From Rosenbergiella nectarea (GTDB taxonomy: Bacteria; Pseudomonadota; Gammaproteobacteria; Enterobacterales; Enterobacteriaceae), in contig NZ_FOGC01000008.1 in NCBI RefSeq assembly GCF_900111105.1, positions 62,001-126,000 on the forward strand: a stretch of 64,000 bases of DNA, read 5' to 3'. The position numbers and the translations under genes were made by a program. Below are positions 9,940 through 19,368 of the stretch, in pieces. Every line of letters begins with the position of its first letter. The stretch's first letter is position 1. The notes under the pieces are model-generated. The model was not told where the DNA came from. It saw only the letters and a list, made by a program, of their open reading frames with translations, and ran no database searches.

Positions 9940-10302
9940 TTAAAACTTCTCGCGCGCAAAGCCTGTCACAGCCTCTAAGCCCATTTCTCGGCCCAGTGCA
10001 GTCATTGGATGAACCACGATAATCCCGCGTACACGTTTCTTTAATGCTCCCATATCCGCTTGTTCTTTCTTTGTAATCGCCCGCTGAAAACCGAGTTTCT
10101 GGAGTTTCTGGGCTTCTTTACTCAAACTTGCGGTGTGAGTTTCACGAAGACGTTGAAGTTCTTCTTCAATTGTTAATTTTTCTTTCATTAACTCGCCGAG
10201 CTTTTCCACATTCCCGCTTTCTAAAAGAGGCTGTGATTTGTGGTTAATGCTATCGAGTTGATCGCTGAGACGTTTAATTTCAGCCTTGATGGGGTCTTTC
10301 AT
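9940..10302 (-). CDS. yibL: YibL family ribosome-associated protein (DUF2810)
   Basis: Small basic protein of 120 residues, the same length as E. coli YibL. The C-terminal half is highly characteristic: [20 protein letters not shown], then [14 protein letters not shown]. The N-terminal half (residues 1-60) is rich in Lys, Glu and Leu with heptad-like spacing and probably forms a coiled coil. YibL has been reported as ribosome-associated in E. coli, but its function is unknown. A strong AAGGAG site lies upstream of the ATG. In E. coli it sits next to the mtlADR mannitol genes; those are absent here. Confidence 0.93.
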   Translation of the reverse strand: MKDPIKAEIKRLSDQLDSINHKSQPLLESGNVEKLGELMKEKLTIEEELQRLRETHTASLSKEAQKLQKLGFQRAITKKEQADMGALKKRVRGIIVVHPMTALGREMGLEAVTGFAREKF

Positions 10303-10357
10303 AATTGGGCTCCTTTCTGCGTTGAGATAGGATACACGAAAAATGAGGTGGGGGCAG

Positions 10358-10383
10358 CGTAGGTGGAGCAGAATCCACCTACG
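10358..10383 (-). terminator. Hairpin downstream of yiaF
   Basis: Perfect 10-bp inverted repeat CGTAGGTGGA/TCCACCTACG with a 6-base loop, 13 bases past the yiaF stop on the minus strand. A T5 tract comes only about 15 bases beyond the stem, so it may be a terminator of modest efficiency or an mRNA end-stabiliser. Confidence 0.6.
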
Positions 10384-10395
10384 GAGAACGCTTTA

Positions 10396-11100
10396 TTACT
10401 GTAGTAAGCCTTTCGCTTGGCTCAAAGAATTAGCGTGGCTGCTAATATTGCCGACTAAGGTGTTGTATTGATTGACTTGATCTTGAGTTGGGAATTGCAC
10501 CGCATTATTATTGAAGCTCAGACGAGTATCTTGTGCTTGTAAAAAGTCAGCAGTGTCCAATACCGCCTGCGTTAACGCTTGCAGCTCAGGCAAAATGGGC
10601 TGTAAGTTGTCAGCTGGGGTAGTAACCGTCTTCTTATAAGCGTCTTCGTAGACTTTTTGCAGATCTTCCGGCAGTTTTAACGAGCTTTTGCTGCTGTCCG
10701 CTAAGTTACGCGCATTTTGGACTTGTTGTGAGACGACATTGAGCGCACCACCCGCCTGACGTAACGCATCACGCTGAGCTAAATAATCCTGGGGAGTGTG
10801 AATCGCCGAAAGTTGATCGGTGACTGGGCGGATACCCTCGTTTAACGCGCGAGTCAGCTGTTGTGAGAATCCATAGAGGATGGCATAGTCGCCTACGTAA
10901 TTACCGAACGATTTCTTTTGGTTCTCGCTCAGTGCCGGTAATTGCGTTCCACTGCGCATGACCGTATTTTGTAAGAAATCACCAAATGCTTTACGTTGAT
11001 CCGCATCTTTATCACCACACGCAGTGAGTTGACACACCACCAGCAGTAACGCAATTAACCCACCTACTTTTTTCATCATTTGTGAAAGTCCTGATGCCAT
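10396..11100 (-). CDS. yiaF: DUF3053 lipoprotein YiaF
   Basis: Predicted lipoprotein of 234 residues matching E. coli YiaF (236). The N-terminus MASGLSQMMKK is followed by a hydrophobic stretch and the lipobox LTAC with the lipidated cysteine at residue 28, followed by Gly-Asp; Asp at +2 favours retention at the inner membrane. Family segments include FGDFLQNTVMRSGTQLP, YAILYGFSQQ, TTPADNLQPILPELQ and VQFPTQDQVNQYN. Function is not established. AGGAG precedes the chosen ATG. It is divergent from eptB with a 321-base gap between them. Confidence 0.9.
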   Translation of the reverse strand: MASGLSQMMKKVGGLIALLLVVCQLTACGDKDADQRKAFGDFLQNTVMRSGTQLPALSENQKKSFGNYVGDYAILYGFSQQLTRALNEGIRPVTDQLSAIHTPQDYLAQRDALRQAGGALNVVSQQVQNARNLADSSKSSLKLPEDLQKVYEDAYKKTVTTPADNLQPILPELQALTQAVLDTADFLQAQDTRLSFNNNAVQFPTQDQVNQYNTLVGNISSHANSLSQAKGLLQ

Positions 11101-11421
11101 TGATTACAACTCCTGTATTAAATCGGTTTGCAGCCTATGAGATATCTCAAGCGCGTGATCAGTAGAATAGAGCAAACAGCGTCCAACGCCAACGGGACAA
11201 TGTGAAAATTACGCTAAAAAGTAGGCGTCAGCGAGTAGGCTTGAGAGGAGAGAGGCCCGCCACTTTTTCTCGTACAACTTAAGAAATTAGTAGTCACATG
11301 ATGTTAATTTAAGATATTTTCTTATTTTTCTGTGCTTTTTCCTTTTTTTTCGAACTCATTTTTATTCTAAGACTCTCAGTCTTGTCCAGATAAATGGCAT
11401 ATTTTTTTTAAGTTGGGTGTA
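11101..11421. other. yiaF-eptB divergent intergenic region
   Basis: This 321-base gap must hold promoters for both flanking genes. It contains a perfect 12-bp palindrome TGAGATATCTCA at 11138-11149, and a 6-bp hairpin AAGACT/AGTCTT at 11369-11383 within the eptB 5' untranslated region. From about 11290 on it is very T-rich. I looked for PmrA (paired TTTAAG/CTTAAG) and PhoP boxes and found only unpaired half-sites. Confidence 0.5.
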
Positions 11422-13131
11422 ATGATAAAAGTTCGTACGTTGAGTCAAACTCAAGTATCTCTCTTTCTCGCGATGTATGTGGGATGGTTTTTAAACAGTG
11501 TAATCTTATATAGACATATAAAATTTGCGTTTCAGCAACCCACTGTGCTGACTTGGTGTTCAGTTTTCGCCGAGATTTTGGCGACGTTTTTCGCCACATT
11601 TCTGCTCTTACGCTTAACCTCTTTGGGAGGAAGGTGGTGTTTTAAAATACTCTCCTCCGTCATTGTCCTGGTATCAGTTGCCAGTGCTTACTACATGTTT
11701 ATGTTCAACGTTATTATTGGTTATGGGATTATCGCTTCGGTACTCACCACTACCGATACAGACTTAACGACCGAAGTTGTCGGTATTTGGTTTTATCTTT
11801 GGTTGATTATCCTAGGTTTACCGCCACTTTTTTTGATCTGGGTAAACGAGTGCCGTGTAAGCTTGGCGGCGCAATCGCGTCAGGTGAAGTCTGCACTATT
11901 AAGTTGGGGGATCTTATGCTTAGCGCTGGCGTTAGCCTGGTTACCCATCCGCACGCTCGATAAAGCCTATAAAGCGCAAGAACATCAAACCAATCGTGAT
12001 CTGCCAAGTTATGGTGGCACTGTCGCACATACCTACTTACCCGCTAACTGGTTGTCTTCACTGGGTATTTTTGCATGGTCTCGGCTAAACGAAGATGTCT
12101 TTTCCGAAGAGCTTCTCGACCCCGCCGAGCGTTTTCACTACACGGCACCTAAAAGTCTCGACGATACCTATGTGGTTTTTGTAATAGGCGAGACCACGCG
12201 CTGGGACCATATGGGGATCTTTGGTTACGGTCGTGATACCACGCCAAATTTAGCGAAAGAGCCTAATTTAGCCGCGTTTAGAGGAGAATCCTGTGATACG
12301 GCGACGAAATTATCGTTACGGTGTATGTTTGTGCGTGAGGGCGGCGCAGCCAATGACCCGGGGCGTACCCTCAAAGAGGAAAACGTGTTCTCAGTGTTAC
12401 GTGAGCTAGGGTTTACCTCAGAGCTGTATGCGATGCAGGGCGAGGTATGGTTCTACAGTAAGACTGATGCGAACAATATTGAATTTCGTGAGCAGATTGG
12501 CTCAGAACCTGAAAACCGCGGCAAAACGGTTGATGATATGCTGCTGGTACCCAAGGTGGCGCAATCAGTCAGTCATTTTCCAAAAGGAAAGCATCTCATC
12601 ATTTTACATACCAAGGGTTCCCACTATTTGTATTCGCAACGCTATCCGAGAAGTTTTGCTAAGTACACACCCGAGTGTATTGGTAGCAACGATTTCTGCT
12701 CTAAAGACCAATTGATTAACGCTTATGACAACTCCGTGAGATATGTCGACCATACTCTGGCGGCGATTTACGATCAGCTCCGTGATAAGAAGGCAATAGT
12801 ATTTTATGTGGCGGATCATGGTGAATCGATCAGTGACAATATGCATTTCCATGGCACACCACGAGAAATGGCTCCCCCTGAGCAATTCCGCGTGCCGATG
12901 ATTGTCTGGGCCTCGACTCCCTTCTTGGAGGATAGTGATAACAAACAGCGCTTTAGCTTGTTACAGCAGCAATCGAAGGCCGGTGTCACGCATAAACACA
13001 CTGAGATCTTCGATTCGTTAATGGGATGCTTAGGCTATCGTTCTGACGATGGCGGAATTAAAGCAAAAAATAACTGGTGCGACCGTGCAACCTCCGAAGC
13101 GGCGATTAACGCTGCTACGGCACAGCATTAA
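11422..13131 (+). CDS. eptB: Kdo2-lipid A phosphoethanolamine 7''-transferase EptB
   Basis: Inner-membrane enzyme that adds phosphoethanolamine to the outer Kdo of lipopolysaccharide, lowering surface charge. It has 569 residues (E. coli 563). An N-terminal block of about five membrane helices (residues 10-200) is followed by a periplasmic sulfatase-like domain. Visible catalytic features are VIGETTRWDHMGIFGY, the presumed acceptor threonine in CDTATKLSLRCMF, KHLIILHTKGSHY and the zinc-binding ADHGES. The ATG at 11422 gives MIKVRTLSQTQVSLFLAMYV, which aligns with the E. coli start; a TTG three codons earlier is less likely. In E. coli it likewise lies next to a tRNA-Pro gene and dpp. Confidence 0.96.
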   Translation: MIKVRTLSQTQVSLFLAMYVGWFLNSVILYRHIKFAFQQPTVLTWCSVFAEILATFFATFLLLRLTSLGGRWCFKILSSVIVLVSVASAYYMFMFNVIIGYGIIASVLTTTDTDLTTEVVGIWFYLWLIILGLPPLFLIWVNECRVSLAAQSRQVKSALLSWGILCLALALAWLPIRTLDKAYKAQEHQTNRDLPSYGGTVAHTYLPANWLSSLGIFAWSRLNEDVFSEELLDPAERFHYTAPKSLDDTYVVFVIGETTRWDHMGIFGYGRDTTPNLAKEPNLAAFRGESCDTATKLSLRCMFVREGGAANDPGRTLKEENVFSVLRELGFTSELYAMQGEVWFYSKTDANNIEFREQIGSEPENRGKTVDDMLLVPKVAQSVSHFPKGKHLIILHTKGSHYLYSQRYPRSFAKYTPECIGSNDFCSKDQLINAYDNSVRYVDHTLAAIYDQLRDKKAIVFYVADHGESISDNMHFHGTPREMAPPEQFRVPMIVWASTPFLEDSDNKQRFSLLQQQSKAGVTHKHTEIFDSLMGCLGYRSDDGGIKAKNNWCDRATSEAAINAATAQH

Positions 13132-13179
13132 TGCTTGCTGGGTTTTTAGGCACTCGCAACCGAGAGTGTTAAAAAGCGG

Positions 13180-13208
13180 TTGACGCTAGGCGGGGAGCGC
13201 AGTAATAT
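13180..13208 (+). promoter_or_regulatory. Promoter of the solitary tRNA-Pro gene
   Basis: TTGACG (13180-13185), a 17-base spacer and TAATAT (13203-13208), followed by a C-rich discriminator GCGCCCCC typical of stringently controlled stable-RNA promoters. The tRNA begins 11 bases after the -10. Confidence 0.8.
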
Positions 13209-13218
13209 GCGCCCCCAT

Positions 13219-13295
13219 CGGCGAGTAGCGCAGCTTGGTAGCGCAACTGGTTTGGGACCAGTGGGTCGGAGGTTCGAATCCTCTCTCGCCGACCA
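13219..13295 (+). tRNA. tRNA-Pro (anticodon UGG)
   Basis: 77-base tRNA with CCA encoded. Acceptor CGGCGAG pairs with CTCGCCG, anticodon stem ACTGG/CCAGT encloses the loop TTTGGGA (anticodon TGG), and the T-arm is GGAGG-TTCGAAT-CCTCT. It occupies the place where E. coli has proK, whose anticodon is CGG, but it is identical base for base to the tRNA-Pro at 41761-41837. I therefore leave the symbol blank. Confidence 0.97.
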
Positions 13296-13304
13296 AATTT
13301 AAGA

Positions 13305-13333
13305 AACCTGAACATAATGTTCAGGTTTTTTTT
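13305..13333 (+). terminator. Terminator of the solitary tRNA-Pro gene
   Basis: AACCTGAACA (from 13305) pairs with TGTTCAGGTT (to 13327), followed by eight Ts. It lies about 10 bases after the tRNA. Confidence 0.9.
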
Positions 13334-13730
13334 GCGTAAAATTTGATGCGTTCACAATTCTCAAACCAAACGTTTTAGTTCGATTTTTGCTCTCCACTAT
13401 CGATGAAACAGAATCTTTTATTATAAAAACTTTCGGCTAAAGTATAGCTAGTTACGAGCTGTGTCAGCTGGCATTTATAAGTTTCTTAGTCAATGCTGCT
13501 TGGGCTGTGTTCAATAAAAGCGCAACGCACCACGTTATCAATTCAAGCTCGGCCCATAACCACAGAAGAGTGATTGACTTCCTGCCCTCTCTTTCATCAC
13601 ATTGTGCTATTCAGCCACAACTTGGTTGATGGCATCTCACTCGTTGAGTATGCGCGATAATAAAAATAATTCATCAAGCAGAAGATCCTGCTGACTTGTG
13701 CACACAACATTTGTAATTCATGGAGTGACA
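13334..13730 (+). promoter_or_regulatory. dppA upstream and leader region, with a CA-rich element
   Basis: About 400 bases without a gene precede dppA, as is usual for this strongly regulated operon. The promoter itself is not clear: TATAGC near 13443 and TTGACT near 13575 are isolated hexamers. Just before the ribosome site is CACACAACA at 13701-13709. CA-rich leaders of amino acid and peptide transporter genes are known targets of the GU-rich R1 region of the small RNA GcvB, and dppA is a known GcvB target in E. coli and Salmonella. The role here is inferred. Confidence 0.45.
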
Positions 13731-15344
13731 ATGAAAAAGTCTCGGTCTCATCTTCGTAAGTTATCCACACTAGGTATTTTAACAGGCGCTCTAATGGTTA
13801 GTGGGGGAGTGAGTGCCAAAACCTTGGTTTACTGCTCAGAAGCCTCACCCGAAGGATTTAACCCCCAATTATTCACCAGTGGAACGACTTACGATGCGAG
13901 TTCTGTTCCCATTTATAACCGCTTAGTCGATTTCAAAGTCGGCACGACTGAACTCCGCCCTTCGCTGGCCGAACGCTGGGAGGTGAGTGCAGACGGTAAA
14001 ACCTATACCTTCCACCTTCGTCCGGGGGTTAAATGGCAAACCACCAAAGATTTTACCCCTAGCCGTACCCTGACCGCTGACGATGTCGTGTTTTCATTCG
14101 AGCGCCAACTGGATAAAAATAATCCGTACCACAATGTTTCGGGCGGCAGTTACGAATACTTTGAAGGTATGGATATGCCTAAATTAATCAAAAGTGTTGA
14201 GAAGGTGGATGATCTAACGGTAAAAATCACGTTAACTCGCCCAGAAGCACCTTTCTTAGCGGATTTAGGAATGGATTTTGCCTCTATCCTGTCGAAAGAA
14301 TATGCGGATGCAATGCTAAAAGCCGGGACGCCGCAGAAAGTGGACCTTAACCCGGTAGGGACTGGGCCATTTGTTTTACAACAGTATCAAAAAGACTCGC
14401 GTATTCTGTATAAAGCCAATCCAAACTATTGGGGGCCTCAGCCTAAAATTGACCGCTTAGTTTTTTCAATCACACCAGATGCTTCAGTGCGCTATGCAAA
14501 GTTACAAAAAGGCGAATGCCAGGTTATGGCTTTTCCTAATCCTGCGGATCTCGCCAGTATGAAGCAAAATAAAGCGATAAACTTGTTACAGCAGCCTGGA
14601 TTAAATGTCGGATACTTATCTTTTAATACCGAGAAAAAACCATTAGATAACGTTCAAGTTCGCCAAGCATTGAATTATGCAGTGAATAAAGAGGCGATTA
14701 TTAAAGCGGTCTATCAAGGCGCTGGAGAGGCGGCTAAGAACTTAATTCCGCCGACAATGTGGGGATACAATCCTTCGATCAAAGATTATGGATATGATCC
14801 TGACAAAGCTAAAGCGCTTCTCAAAGCGGCGGGATTGGAAAAAGGGTTTACGATTGATCTTTGGGCAATGCCAGTGCAACGCCCCTACAACCCTAATGCA
14901 AGGCGTATGGCGGAGATGATCCAAGCCGACTGGGCTAAAGTTGGGGTTAAAGCCAATATAGTGACCTACGAATGGGGAGAATACCTCAAAAGAGCCAAGG
15001 CCGGTGAGCATCAAACGGTCATGATGGGCTGGACGGGAGACAATGGAGACCCTGATAATTTCTTCGCAACATTATTCAGTTGTGCCGCGGCGAAGGACGG
15101 GTCGAACTACTCTCGTTGGTGCTATAAGCCCTTTGAAGATCAAATTCAGCCAGCGCGCTCAGAAAGCGATCATCAAAAACGACTTGCTTACTATCAACAA
15201 GCGCAAGTCATTATGCATGAGCAAGCTCCGGCGGTTATTATTGCCCATTCAACAGTGTATGAGCCAGTGAGTAATAAGGTGGTTGGCTATCGTGTTGATC
15301 CTCTCGGTAAGCATCACTTCGAAAACGTCGACCTAAAAGAATAA
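13731..15344 (+). CDS. dppA: Periplasmic dipeptide-binding protein DppA
   Basis: Substrate-binding protein of the Dpp ABC importer; binds dipeptides and, in E. coli, also haem in the periplasm. It has 537 residues with a signal peptide: MKKSRSHLRKLST, a hydrophobic core and VSA with cleavage predicted after residue 29. Family segments include KTLVYCSEASPEGFNPQ, ADDVVFSFERQ, NPVGTGPF, YLSFNTEKKPLDNVQVRQAL and MGWTGDNGDPDNFF. The ATG at 13731 has GGAG 5 bases upstream. A stem-loop separates it from dppB, which fits higher expression of dppA than of the membrane and ATPase genes. Confidence 0.97.
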   Translation: MKKSRSHLRKLSTLGILTGALMVSGGVSAKTLVYCSEASPEGFNPQLFTSGTTYDASSVPIYNRLVDFKVGTTELRPSLAERWEVSADGKTYTFHLRPGVKWQTTKDFTPSRTLTADDVVFSFERQLDKNNPYHNVSGGSYEYFEGMDMPKLIKSVEKVDDLTVKITLTRPEAPFLADLGMDFASILSKEYADAMLKAGTPQKVDLNPVGTGPFVLQQYQKDSRILYKANPNYWGPQPKIDRLVFSITPDASVRYAKLQKGECQVMAFPNPADLASMKQNKAINLLQQPGLNVGYLSFNTEKKPLDNVQVRQALNYAVNKEAIIKAVYQGAGEAAKNLIPPTMWGYNPSIKDYGYDPDKAKALLKAAGLEKGFTIDLWAMPVQRPYNPNARRMAEMIQADWAKVGVKANIVTYEWGEYLKRAKAGEHQTVMMGWTGDNGDPDNFFATLFSCAAAKDGSNYSRWCYKPFEDQIQPARSESDHQKRLAYYQQAQVIMHEQAPAVIIAHSTVYEPVSNKVVGYRVDPLGKHHFENVDLKE

Positions 15345-15351
15345 TAAGGTT

Positions 15352-15377
15352 GCACCTGGCAATGACATACCAGGTGC
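15352..15377 (+). other. dppA-dppB intercistronic stem-loop
   Basis: Perfect 8-bp inverted repeat GCACCTGG/CCAGGTGC with a 10-base loop, 7 bases after the dppA stop and 76 bases before dppB. No T-run follows. Such hairpins commonly stabilise the binding-protein mRNA and reduce downstream expression. Confidence 0.7.
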
Positions 15378-15453
15378 GTCTCTTAACGACAGTCTATTTT
15401 TTGCAAGATGAGCGATAACCCAACGTGACGATTGGGATTGAACGAGATTTTAT

Positions 15454-16473
15454 ATGCTGCAATTTATTTTTCGACGATTGGGGTTGGTTATCCCTACCTT
15501 TATCGGTATTACCTTACTGACGTTTGCGTTTGTGCATCTTATTCCGGGTGATCCCATCATGATCATGGCGGGAGAGCGGGGGATCTCCCCAGAACGTCAC
15601 GCCTTATTAATGCATCAATTCGGCTTAGACCTCCCGATTTGGAAACAATATTTTATCTATATCAAGGGGGTACTCCACGGAGATTTAGGAATATCGTTAA
15701 GTAGCAGGACGCCTGTATGGAGCGAGTTTATTCCTCGGTTCCAAGCAACCTTAGAACTCGGTGTCTGCGCGATGTTATTCGCGATTGTCGTTGGTATTCC
15801 AGTGGGGATCATTGCGGCGGTGAAACGCGGATCGATTTTCGATCACACTGCGGTGAGTATTTCTTTGGCCGGTTATTCCATGCCCATTTTTTGGTGGGGA
15901 ATAATGTTAATTATGTTTGTGTCGGTAAAGCTCAATCTTCTCCCCGTCTCGGGTCGTATCAGTGATGTTGTTTTTTTAGATGATAGCAAACCGCTCACCG
16001 GATTTATGTTAATTGATACCTTATTATGGGGTGAACCAGGGGATTTTAAAGACGCTATCCAACATATTATCTTGCCTGCCATCGTCTTGGGGACAATCCC
16101 ACTCGCGGTGATTGTGCGTATGACCCGCAGCGCAATGTTAGAAGTATTAGGTGAGGACTATATCCGTACGGCGAGAGCCAAAGGATTGACACCGTTACGC
16201 GTGATTTTAGTCCATGCTTTGCGCAATGCCATGTTACCTGTTATCACCATAATTGGATTACAGGTGGGTTCATTATTGGCGGGAGCAATTCTCACCGAGA
16301 CTATCTTCTCCTGGCCGGGATTAGGTCGTTGGCTGATAGAAGCCCTACAACGCCGAGATTATCCCGTTGTCCAAGGTGGGGTATTGTTGGTCGCTATCTT
16401 AATTATCGCAGTAAATTTTATTGTCGATATTTTATATGGGGTGATCAATCCCCGTATTAGACATAAGAAATAG
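15454..16473 (+). CDS. dppB: Dipeptide ABC transporter permease DppB
   Basis: First inner-membrane permease of the Dpp importer, 339 residues, as in E. coli. About six membrane helices are evident, starting MLQFIFRRLGLVIPTFIGIT. The cytoplasmic EAA-type coupling loop is EDYIRTARAKGLTPLRVILV, followed by HALRNAMLPVITIIGLQVG, which contacts the ATPase subunits. It lies downstream of the dppA stem-loop and is followed by dppC after 9 bases, so dppBCDF should be one transcript. Confidence 0.96.
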   Translation: MLQFIFRRLGLVIPTFIGITLLTFAFVHLIPGDPIMIMAGERGISPERHALLMHQFGLDLPIWKQYFIYIKGVLHGDLGISLSSRTPVWSEFIPRFQATLELGVCAMLFAIVVGIPVGIIAAVKRGSIFDHTAVSISLAGYSMPIFWWGIMLIMFVSVKLNLLPVSGRISDVVFLDDSKPLTGFMLIDTLLWGEPGDFKDAIQHIILPAIVLGTIPLAVIVRMTRSAMLEVLGEDYIRTARAKGLTPLRVILVHALRNAMLPVITIIGLQVGSLLAGAILTETIFSWPGLGRWLIEALQRRDYPVVQGGVLLVAILIIAVNFIVDILYGVINPRIRHKK

Positions 16474-16482
16474 GAGGCATCT

Positions 16483-17385
16483 ATGTCTATTCAAGATACT
16501 CACAGTAAAATAATACCGGCTAAGCCCCTAACCCCTCTCCAAGAGTTTCGCGTTTATTTTTGCCAAAATCGAGGCGCGCTGGTAGGCGCAATTTTTATCG
16601 CCATCATGCTGCTTGTGGCGATATTTGCCAATATTCTTGCTCCCCATGGTCCTGCTGAACAATTTCGTGATGCACTTTTGCATCAGCCGGTTTGGCAAGA
16701 GGGCGGCACTTGGCAATTTATCTTAGGAACAGATGATGTTGGACGCGATATTCTCAGTCGGCTTATGTATGGCGCACGTCTATCACTGTTAGTTGGCTGC
16801 CTTGTCGTGGTCCTCTCTCTCTTTTTGGGTGTAGTCTTTGGCCTGATGGCGGGCTATTTCGGTGGCGCTGTCGATGCGGCGATTATGCGTATCGTCGATA
16901 TCATGTTGGCGCTGCCGAGTTTATTACTCGCATTAGTATTAGTGGCGATTTTTGGCCCGTCGATTTGGAATGCCTCGTTAGCATTAACCTTCGTTGCGCT
17001 ACCCCATTATATCCGATTGACGCGTTCGGCAGTATTAGTCGAATCTCAGCGAGATTATGTCATCGCCTCAAGGGTTGCGGGGGCGAGTGCCAATCGCCAG
17101 ATGTTTATTAATATTCTGCCAAATTGTTTAGCGCCGCTGATTGTTCAAGCCTCACTGGGGTTTTCTAATGCGATTTTAGATATGGCGGCATTAGGCTTTC
17201 TTGGTATGGGCGCTCAACCTCCCACGCCGGAATGGGGAACGATGCTTTCTGATGTCTTACAATATGCGGCCAGCGCTTGGTGGGTCGTGACTTTCCCGGG
17301 TATCGTCATTCTACTTACTGTCCTTGCGTTTAACTTGGTGGGTGATGGTTTGCGTGACGCTCTTGATCCAAAACTTAAACAATAA
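16483..17385 (+). CDS. dppC: Dipeptide ABC transporter permease DppC
   Basis: Second inner-membrane permease of the Dpp importer, 300 residues, as in E. coli. It has a short cytoplasmic N-terminus, a first membrane helix near residues 28-50, the periplasmic segment with [20 protein letters not shown] and then five further helices. The EAA-type loop is [26 protein letters not shown] precedes the ATG, and dppD follows after 11 bases with its own AAGAGG site. It pairs with DppB to form the translocation pore. Confidence 0.96.
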   Translation: MSIQDTHSKIIPAKPLTPLQEFRVYFCQNRGALVGAIFIAIMLLVAIFANILAPHGPAEQFRDALLHQPVWQEGGTWQFILGTDDVGRDILSRLMYGARLSLLVGCLVVVLSLFLGVVFGLMAGYFGGAVDAAIMRIVDIMLALPSLLLALVLVAIFGPSIWNASLALTFVALPHYIRLTRSAVLVESQRDYVIASRVAGASANRQMFINILPNCLAPLIVQASLGFSNAILDMAALGFLGMGAQPPTPEWGTMLSDVLQYAASAWWVVTFPGIVILLTVLAFNLVGDGLRDALDPKLKQ

Positions 17386-17396
17386 GAGGCATCGAC

Positions 17397-18383
17397 ATGG
17401 CATTATTAAACGTAAATAAGCTATCGGTGCAGTTTGGCGATCCCCTCTCACCATTCAAAGCGGTAGACCGTATTAGTTACCGTATTGATGCAGGGCAGGT
17501 CGTTGGAATTGTCGGGGAGTCTGGGTCGGGTAAATCTGTCAGCTCACTGGCCATCATGGGATTGATTGATTTCCCTGGTAAAGTTATCGCCGACGATCTC
17601 CATTTTGGCGAGAATGATTTACAGCAAATCTCTGCTAAGCAGCGGCGCAAGATCGTTGGTGCCGATATCGCGATGATCTTCCAAGATCCAATGACGAGCT
17701 TGAACCCCTGCTTTACCGTCGGCTATCAAATTATGGAAGCCATTAAGGCCCATCAAGGGGGCAGCTGTCGTGCAAGGCGACAGCAAGCGATAACGTTATT
17801 AGAGCGCGTAGGAATTCCTGATCCGGCCTCACGAATGAATGTTTACCCACATCAGCTTTCGGGGGGGATGAGTCAGCGAATTATGATTGCGATGGCTATC
17901 GCTTGTAAGCCTAAATTATTGATTGCCGATGAGCCAACGACAGCGCTTGATGTCACTATACAGGCACAAATTATCGATCTACTGTTGGCATTACAACAAC
18001 AAGAAAATATGGCGCTAATTCTCATCACTCACGATTTAGCTTTAGTCGCTCAATCTGCCGATCAAATCATTGTCATGTATGCTGGCCAAGTCGTAGAAAT
18101 AGGCCGAGCCACGGAAATTTTCACCACTCCTCGACATCCGTATACCCAAGCGCTCCTCAACGCGTTACCCGAGTTTTCGACGGATAAAGCGAAGTTAGCT
18201 TCATTACCGGGTGTTGTACCAGGAAAATATGACCGACCAACAGGCTGTTTATTAAGTCCTCGTTGCCCTTACGTAACGGACGCTTGCCGCCGCCAAGAAC
18301 CGGATATTTATGAATTCGAAGGCAGGCAAGTCAAATGCTATTACCCATTGAATTCTTCGGGGAGACCAAGCTATGACGCATAA
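17397..18383 (+). CDS. dppD: Dipeptide ABC transporter ATP-binding protein DppD
   Basis: One of the two ATPases of the Dpp importer, 328 residues. Walker A is GESGSGKS at residues 40-47, the ABC signature is LSGGMSQR, Walker B is [12 protein letters not shown] and the switch histidine is in LITHDLALV. The C-terminal oligopeptide/dipeptide-transporter extension has four cysteines ([22 protein letters not shown]), a set reported to bind an iron-sulfur cluster in related proteins. The end overlaps the dppF start by 11 bases, so the two ATPases are translationally coupled. Confidence 0.97.
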   Translation: MALLNVNKLSVQFGDPLSPFKAVDRISYRIDAGQVVGIVGESGSGKSVSSLAIMGLIDFPGKVIADDLHFGENDLQQISAKQRRKIVGADIAMIFQDPMTSLNPCFTVGYQIMEAIKAHQGGSCRARRQQAITLLERVGIPDPASRMNVYPHQLSGGMSQRIMIAMAIACKPKLLIADEPTTALDVTIQAQIIDLLLALQQQENMALILITHDLALVAQSADQIIVMYAGQVVEIGRATEIFTTPRHPYTQALLNALPEFSTDKAKLASLPGVVPGKYDRPTGCLLSPRCPYVTDACRRQEPDIYEFEGRQVKCYYPLNSSGRPSYDA

Positions 18384-19368
18384 CGTTGAACAGCCTTGGC
18401 TAATTGATGCGAGGGACCTTAAAAAACATTATTCGGTCAAAAAAAGTCTATGGGGCAAAACGGCAAACGTTAAGGCGTTGGATGGCATTACCTTTACTTT
18501 GGCACGTGGTAAAACGTTAGCGGTGGTAGGGGAGTCAGGATGTGGTAAGTCTACACTAGGGCGTTTACTGACAATGATTGAAACCCCGACGGCAGGCGAG
18601 CTTTATTGGAATGGTCAGAATCTCCTTGAAGCGGACCGGCAATCAGAAGCACTGCGCCGAAAAAAAATTCAGATCATTTTTCAGAATCCTTACGCATCAC
18701 TCAATCCACGTAAGAAGATTAGCCAAATTCTGGAAGAACCCTTAATCATTAATACTGACTTATCAAAAGCGCAGCGCCGCGAAAAAGTCTTAGCAATCAT
18801 GAGCAAGGTGGGACTTAAAGTGGAGCATTATGATCGCTATCCGCATATGTTTTCGGGCGGACAGCGGCAACGTATCGCGATTGCTCGTGGCTTAATGTTG
18901 AATCCTGAAGTTCTGATTGCGGATGAACCCGTATCAGCATTAGACGTTTCGGTGAGGGCGCAAGTTCTTAATTTAATGATGGAGTTGCAACAGGAGTTGG
19001 GACTATCCTATATCTTTATTTCCCATGACCTGTCTGTTGTCGAGCATATCGCGGATGAGGTGATGGTAATGTACTTGGGGCGTTGTGTTGAAAAAGGGAC
19101 GAAGCAGGCAATATTCAGTCAAGCTAAACACCCTTACACTCAAGCGTTACTCTCAGCAACGCCGCGATTGAATAGTCAGACTAAGCAAGAACGGATCAAA
19201 CTTACCGGGGAGTTACCTAGCCCGTTAAATCCCCCTACAGGCTGTGCTTTTGCTGCACGTTGTCGTTACAAGATGCCGAAGTGTGAGCAAGAATCACCGT
19301 CGCTGACGTCGTACGAAGGTCAACAAGTGGCGTGCTTTTACGTACAGCTTGCTGAGACGAGAATATAA
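18373..19368 (+). CDS. dppF: Dipeptide ABC transporter ATP-binding protein DppF
   Basis: Second ATPase of the Dpp importer, 331 residues. Walker A is GESGCGKST, the signature is FSGGQRQR, Walker B is [12 protein letters not shown] and the switch histidine is in FISHDLSVV. The C-terminal extension again carries spaced cysteines ([21 protein letters not shown]). The ribosome site GGAGA lies inside the end of dppD. It is the last gene of the operon; 160 bases of AT-rich sequence without a clear intrinsic terminator follow before the phosphodiesterase gene. Confidence 0.96.
   Translation: MTHNVEQPWLIDARDLKKHYSVKKSLWGKTANVKALDGITFTLARGKTLAVVGESGCGKSTLGRLLTMIETPTAGELYWNGQNLLEADRQSEALRRKKIQIIFQNPYASLNPRKKISQILEEPLIINTDLSKAQRREKVLAIMSKVGLKVEHYDRYPHMFSGGQRQRIAIARGLMLNPEVLIADEPVSALDVSVRAQVLNLMMELQQELGLSYIFISHDLSVVEHIADEVMVMYLGRCVEKGTKQAIFSQAKHPYTQALLSATPRLNSQTKQERIKLTGELPSPLNPPTGCAFAARCRYKMPKCEQESPSLTSYEGQQVACFYVQLAETRI

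Noticed and set aside
11270-11315. PmrA or PhoP box upstream of eptB
   Set aside because: CTTAAG and TTTAAG half-sites are present but about 27 bases apart, not the required 5-base spacing.
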